Assembly (NCBI GenBank): GCA_028023455.1
Contig: JAQFVV010006215.1
Coordinates: 12,689,473-12,753,472 of the forward strand
DNA length: 64,000 nt
Reading direction: 5' to 3'
Source: Epiperipatus broadwayi
Lineage: Eukaryota > Onychophora > Udeonychophora > Euonychophora > Peripatidae
Shown here: in pieces, positions 60,662 through 64,000 of the stretch
Numbering within the stretch: position 1 is the first letter of the stretch
Layout: each line of letters begins with the position of its first letter
Program-made: the position numbers and the translations under genes
Notes under the pieces: generated by a model
Database searches by the model: none
What the model was told of the DNA's origin: nothing
Seen by the model: the letters and a program-made list of their open reading frames with translations, nothing else

Positions 60662-63619
60662 ATGACAGACAAAAATAAAGCATGGCCCTTATTCCCAGGA
60701 GGCTGTAAAGTCACCAACCAAGGCAGCGGTTGGTGGCCGAAGGCGGAGGGTGCTAAGAATCCCCTGATTGCGGACCCAGGCTGCCATTTGATGACGACTT
60801 TTTATTTAGGTACTTACAACTGCAGATCACTTTCAAGTGAAGGAAGATTGCAAGAATTAGAAGAAGAACTGTCTTATATTAAATGGGACATTATTGGACT
60901 TTGTGAAGTTAGAAGAAAAGGAGAAGAAACAATTGATTTAAAAAGTGGACATATACTCTATTATAAAGGCACACATATTGGAAATACAAGTGGAGTAGGA
61001 TTCATTATAAATAAAAAGTGGAAGAACAATATTGTGGAGATTGATGGTGTATCGGACAGAGTGGCAAGATTAGTTATACAACTTAATAGCAGATACCAAA
61101 TGCAGATAATTCAGGTTTATGCCCCAACAAGTTCTCATAGTGATGAAGTAGTAGAAGATTTTTATATGGATGTACAAAAGGCTTTTGATCAGAGTAAACA
61201 ACATTTTAAAATTGTTATGGGAGACTTTAATGCTAGAATTGGTAGACAAATGAAAGATGAAATTGCTGTAGGTAATTTTGGTTATGGTAATAGAAATGAG
61301 AGAGGACATAGACTTGTGAAGTTTGCAGAAAAAGAAAAACTTTATATTATGAATTCATTTTTTGAGAAAAATGTTAAAAGGAAATGGACATGGAAGCATC
61401 CAAATGAAGGTACAGCAGAATTGGATTATATTTTGACTAACAGAAAATACATATTTCAAGATTGTAATGTTCTTAATAAATTTAACACAGGAAGTGATCA
61501 TCGATTAGTAAGGTGTAAGTTACGTGTTAATGTAAAACTAGAGAGACAAAAATTATTAAGAAAAACAATATTTACAGTTGATATTCCTAATCTTCAGAAA
61601 CATTCTAATGAATTTAAATTAGAACTTACAAATAGGTTTCAAGTGTTAGGAGATTTTGAACATGATACAGATTTGAATGAAATTAATATGAAAATAACTG
61701 ATACACTTTTAAAAACTGCAACAAACATAGCTGGTAGAAAAAAGCAGCAATTGACTAATAAAATTTCTACTGAGACTAGAGAATTTATGAAGAAAAGAAG
61801 GAATATGAAGATATACAAAAATGATGTATTAAAAAGAATTGAATATCTCGAATTTTGTAAAATGGTACGAAAAAGAGTTGAAAATGATATAAGAAAGTAT
61901 AACTGTGAAATAGCAAGGAAAGCTGTAGAAGAAAATAAAAGTCTCAAAAATGTTAAACAACATTTTGGTATTGGTAGGAAATTTATATCTGCAATAAGAA
62001 AAAAAGATGGAATTATTACTAAAAAGAGAGATGACATCATGAAATTGGTAGAAGATTTTTATCAAGAATTATATAGTAATAAAGAACAAGTACCTCCTAT
62101 ATCTATTACATCTTCTGAATTGCCCAGAATTTTAAATGAAGAAGTGAGACATGCAATTAAGTGTATGAAGAAAGGAAAGGCTCCAGGAAATGATGGAATT
62201 ATAATTGATATATTAAAAGAAGCAGGTGAAGAAATAGAAACAATTTTAGCAAAGTTATATACCAAATGTCTAAATGATAAAGATGTACCGGAAGATTGGA
62301 AGAATGCAGTAATAATATTAATATTTAAAAAAGGTGATAAAGAAGATATTAGAAATTACAGACCTATCAGCCTTTTATCAGTTTTATATAAAATTTTTAC
62401 CAAGATAATTACAACTCGTCTACAGAGAACTTTGGATTTCCACCAACCAAGAGAACAAGCTGGATTTAAAAGTGGTTTTAGTACAATAGATCATATCCAG
62501 GTATTGAGAGAAGTCATAGAAAGGACAAACGAATATGAGTTGTCATTATGTTTTGGATTTGTAGATTATGAAAAGGCATTCGATTCTATACACATTTCTT
62601 CAGTGATTAAAGCATTGGATCATCAAGGTATAGATCCAGGATATTGTCATATTTTAAAGAATATTTATAAAAATGCAACAGCAACAATTAGATTACATAA
62701 TGATACTGGAAAAATCAACATTGAGAAAGGTGTAAGACAAGGTGACTCCATATCTCCAAAACTCTTTACAGCAGTGCTGCAAGAAGTATTTTGTGGATTA
62801 AAATGGGAAACTAAAGGAGTGAAAGTAAATGGAGAGTATTTAAGTCATTTAGATTTCACAGATGATGTAGTTGTTTTTGCAAATAATGCTTCAGAGCTGC
62901 AGGAAATGTTGCAGGAGTTAGCAGATGAAAGTAGAAAAGTAGGACTAAAGATAAATGTTAAAAAGACTAAAGTAATGTTTAATCGATTTGCTCAAAATAT
63001 GAAAATAAAGATTGATTATGAAGAATTAGAAGAAGTTAACAGTTACAAATACCTTGGTCAGATTATTAATACAGATGGAAACATAATGGAGGAAATTAAT
63101 CATAGAATTAAACTTGGTTGGAGTGCTTTTGGTAGAAATAACTTGATACTAAAAGGAAATATGCCTATGTGTTTGAAAAGGATGGTTTTTAACAAATGTG
63201 TTTTACCAGTTCTTACTTATGGATCTGAGACTTGGACACTTAATAGAAGAGCAATACAGAGACTTCAGACCACTCAAAGGAGTATGGAGAGATGTATGTT
63301 GGGAGTAACAAGAAGAGATCGAAAATGCAATGTATGGGTAAGACAACAAACAGGTGTTACTGACCTTATTGAAAAAATTAAAAGATTGAAATGGAGTTGG
63401 GCTGGACATATTGCTAGAAGAGATGATAATAGATGGACAATTGAAATTTTAAACTGGATTCCAAGAGATTGTAAAAGACCCAGAAAGAGACCACATGTGA
63501 GATGGATGGATGAAATAAGAAAATGTGCAGGGGTGTTGTGGAGAAGAGAAGCTAAAGATCGGAGAAGATGGATTAAACTTGGAGAGACCTTCATCCTGCA
63601 GTGGATTGATAATGGTTGA
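60662..63619 (+). CDS. RTE endonuclease-reverse transcriptase, intact
   Basis: A 985-residue protein that nicks chromosomal DNA and copies its RNA into the nick. The endonuclease (about 46-285) shows LGTYNCRSL (N53), CEVRRKG (E82), QVYAPTS, VMGDFNARIG (D188, N190) and GSDHRLV (D279, H280). The reverse transcriptase (about 490-800) shows KGKAPGNDGI, RNYRPISLLSVLYKI, FVDYEKAFDS (D635), GVRQGDSISPKLF and FTDD (732-735), where FADD or YADD is usual. The C-terminal region has WAGHIARRDD and RKRPHVRWMDEIRK, typical of RTE. The first ATG adds 43 residues before a second Met (MTTFYLGTYN) at which many relatives would start. Both are in frame. No ORF1 precedes it, normal for RTE. Confidence 0.9.
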   Translation: MTDKNKAWPLFPGGCKVTNQGSGWWPKAEGAKNPLIADPGCHLMTTFYLGTYNCRSLSSEGRLQELEEELSYIKWDIIGLCEVRRKGEETIDLKSGHILYYKGTHIGNTSGVGFIINKKWKNNIVEIDGVSDRVARLVIQLNSRYQMQIIQVYAPTSSHSDEVVEDFYMDVQKAFDQSKQHFKIVMGDFNARIGRQMKDEIAVGNFGYGNRNERGHRLVKFAEKEKLYIMNSFFEKNVKRKWTWKHPNEGTAELDYILTNRKYIFQDCNVLNKFNTGSDHRLVRCKLRVNVKLERQKLLRKTIFTVDIPNLQKHSNEFKLELTNRFQVLGDFEHDTDLNEINMKITDTLLKTATNIAGRKKQQLTNKISTETREFMKKRRNMKIYKNDVLKRIEYLEFCKMVRKRVENDIRKYNCEIARKAVEENKSLKNVKQHFGIGRKFISAIRKKDGIITKKRDDIMKLVEDFYQELYSNKEQVPPISITSSELPRILNEEVRHAIKCMKKGKAPGNDGIIIDILKEAGEEIETILAKLYTKCLNDKDVPEDWKNAVIILIFKKGDKEDIRNYRPISLLSVLYKIFTKIITTRLQRTLDFHQPREQAGFKSGFSTIDHIQVLREVIERTNEYELSLCFGFVDYEKAFDSIHISSVIKALDHQGIDPGYCHILKNIYKNATATIRLHNDTGKINIEKGVRQGDSISPKLFTAVLQEVFCGLKWETKGVKVNGEYLSHLDFTDDVVVFANNASELQEMLQELADESRKVGLKINVKKTKVMFNRFAQNMKIKIDYEELEEVNSYKYLGQIINTDGNIMEEINHRIKLGWSAFGRNNLILKGNMPMCLKRMVFNKCVLPVLTYGSETWTLNRRAIQRLQTTQRSMERCMLGVTRRDRKCNVWVRQQTGVTDLIEKIKRLKWSWAGHIARRDDNRWTIEILNWIPRDCKRPRKRPHVRWMDEIRKCAGVLWRREAKDRRRWIKLGETFILQWIDNG

Positions 63620-63647
63620 TGATGATGATGATGATGAAACAATAAAG
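63618..63647 (+). repeat. RTE (GAT)n tail and right target-site duplication
   Basis: The TGA stop is part of TTGATGATGATGATGATGAT.. repeats that end at 63636, followed directly by AAACAATAAAG (63637-63647), the second copy of the duplication. Confidence 0.8.
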
Positions 63648-63666
63648 AAAAGATTGTATTCATGCA

Positions 63667-64000
63667 AACAGAGATAACTGTTATCTTTTGATATTGCTAG
63701 GAAATCAATTACTAATTAATTATCCTGAGGCTAAACAAGTTTTCTCTAATAACCTTTATAAAGTTATTTTATTTTTGATTTTGTAAAATAAAAAAGAGTC
63801 CTCTTTTACTGCAACCCTAAGTTATTATATGGATTTAAAGGTAGAAAACTATTTTTATAGATGTGAGAATATAGATGATTAGTATTCTCTTTGATATTCT
63901 GAAAATAATAATTAATCTTTTTCAGAGATGCATATAAAAATAGCTTTATGATTTTAAATCTATATAACAACTTGTGTTTGAAATAAAAGAGGATTCCTTT
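63667..64000 (+). repeat. Continuation of the 330-bp tandem repeat right of the RTE
   Basis: AACAGAGATAACTGTTATCT.. with GCTAAACAAGTTTTCTCTAA, GAAAACTATTTTTATAGATG and AATAATTAATCTT corresponds block by block to 60026-60270. It runs to the window edge. No gene is seen in it. Confidence 0.65.

Larger units (their letters stand above)
60336..63636 (+). mobile_element. Apparently full-length RTE-type non-LTR retrotransposon
   Basis: A 3301-bp element with a 326-bp leader (60336-60661), one uninterrupted 985-codon frame and a very short 3' part ending in (GAT)n (about 63618-63636). A perfect 11-bp duplication (AAACAATAAAG) lies at both ends, as expected from target-primed insertion. A single EN-RT frame, a tiny 3' UTR and a short tandem-repeat tail in place of poly(A) are hallmarks of the RTE clade. 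The intact frame and clean duplication suggest recent insertion. A dead copy at 26.7-29.3 kb and an antisense tail at 19.2 kb are relatives. Confidence 0.88.

Noticed and set aside
61639-62040. 133-codon minus-strand frame (and other minus-strand frames at 60.7-63.7 kb)
   Set aside because: Antisense shadows of the intact RTE reading frame.

Overview
This window is AT-rich, gene-poor animal nuclear DNA. It has no bacterial-style gene layout. It carries the wreckage of several transposon classes: L1/Tx1-like, RTE and CR1-like LINEs, a Penelope-type GIY-YIG nuclease, a hAT-type non-autonomous transposon, tRNA-derived SINEs and large foldback (inverted-repeat) elements. The mix of RTE, Tx1-like and Penelope elements with tRNA SINEs points to an invertebrate metazoan. 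The species cannot be fixed from sequence alone.

Layout. 1-3963 is a decayed L1/Tx1-like LINE (+), followed at about 4.1-5.0 kb by a fragment of a second, related family. About 6.0-6.7 kb is the 3' end of another LINE. Two copies of one 2.1-2.2 kb repeat (possible solo LTRs) lie in opposite orientation at 9454-11508 and 16158-18396. Between them are a LINE scrap, a tRNA-like SINE and one plausible host-gene exon (12472-12562, minus). At 18.5-24.4 kb are antisense elements: a Tigger-like transposase scrap, an RTE tail, a SINE, and a 4.7 kb L1/Tx1-like LINE carrying a nested Penelope-type GIY-YIG domain. At 26.25-26.64 kb is a near-perfect foldback, then a dead RTE copy (26.75-29.3 kb) and a complete hAT-type MITE with a perfect 8-bp target duplication (29533-30080). 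About 30-43 kb is mostly unrecognised AT-rich DNA with foldback and SINE insertions. Near 43.0 kb is a CpG-bearing island with YY1, CRE-like and TCTCGCGA motifs, just upstream of a candidate minus-strand first coding exon. About 43.9-46.95 kb is an antisense LINE. 47-60 kb is again AT-rich with foldbacks and short tandem repeats.

The only long intact gene is at 60662-63619: a 985-residue endonuclease-reverse transcriptase. It lies in an apparently complete RTE element (60336-63636) bounded by a perfect 11-bp target-site duplication and inserted into a roughly 330-bp tandem repeat. A dead relative at 26.7 kb and an antisense tail at 19.2 kb show the family has a longer history here. The two candidate host exons (42825-42867 and 12472-12562) are both minus-strand and phase-compatible, so they could belong to one gene with a very long intron; this is inference. 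No complete host gene, functional tRNA, rRNA or CRISPR array was seen.
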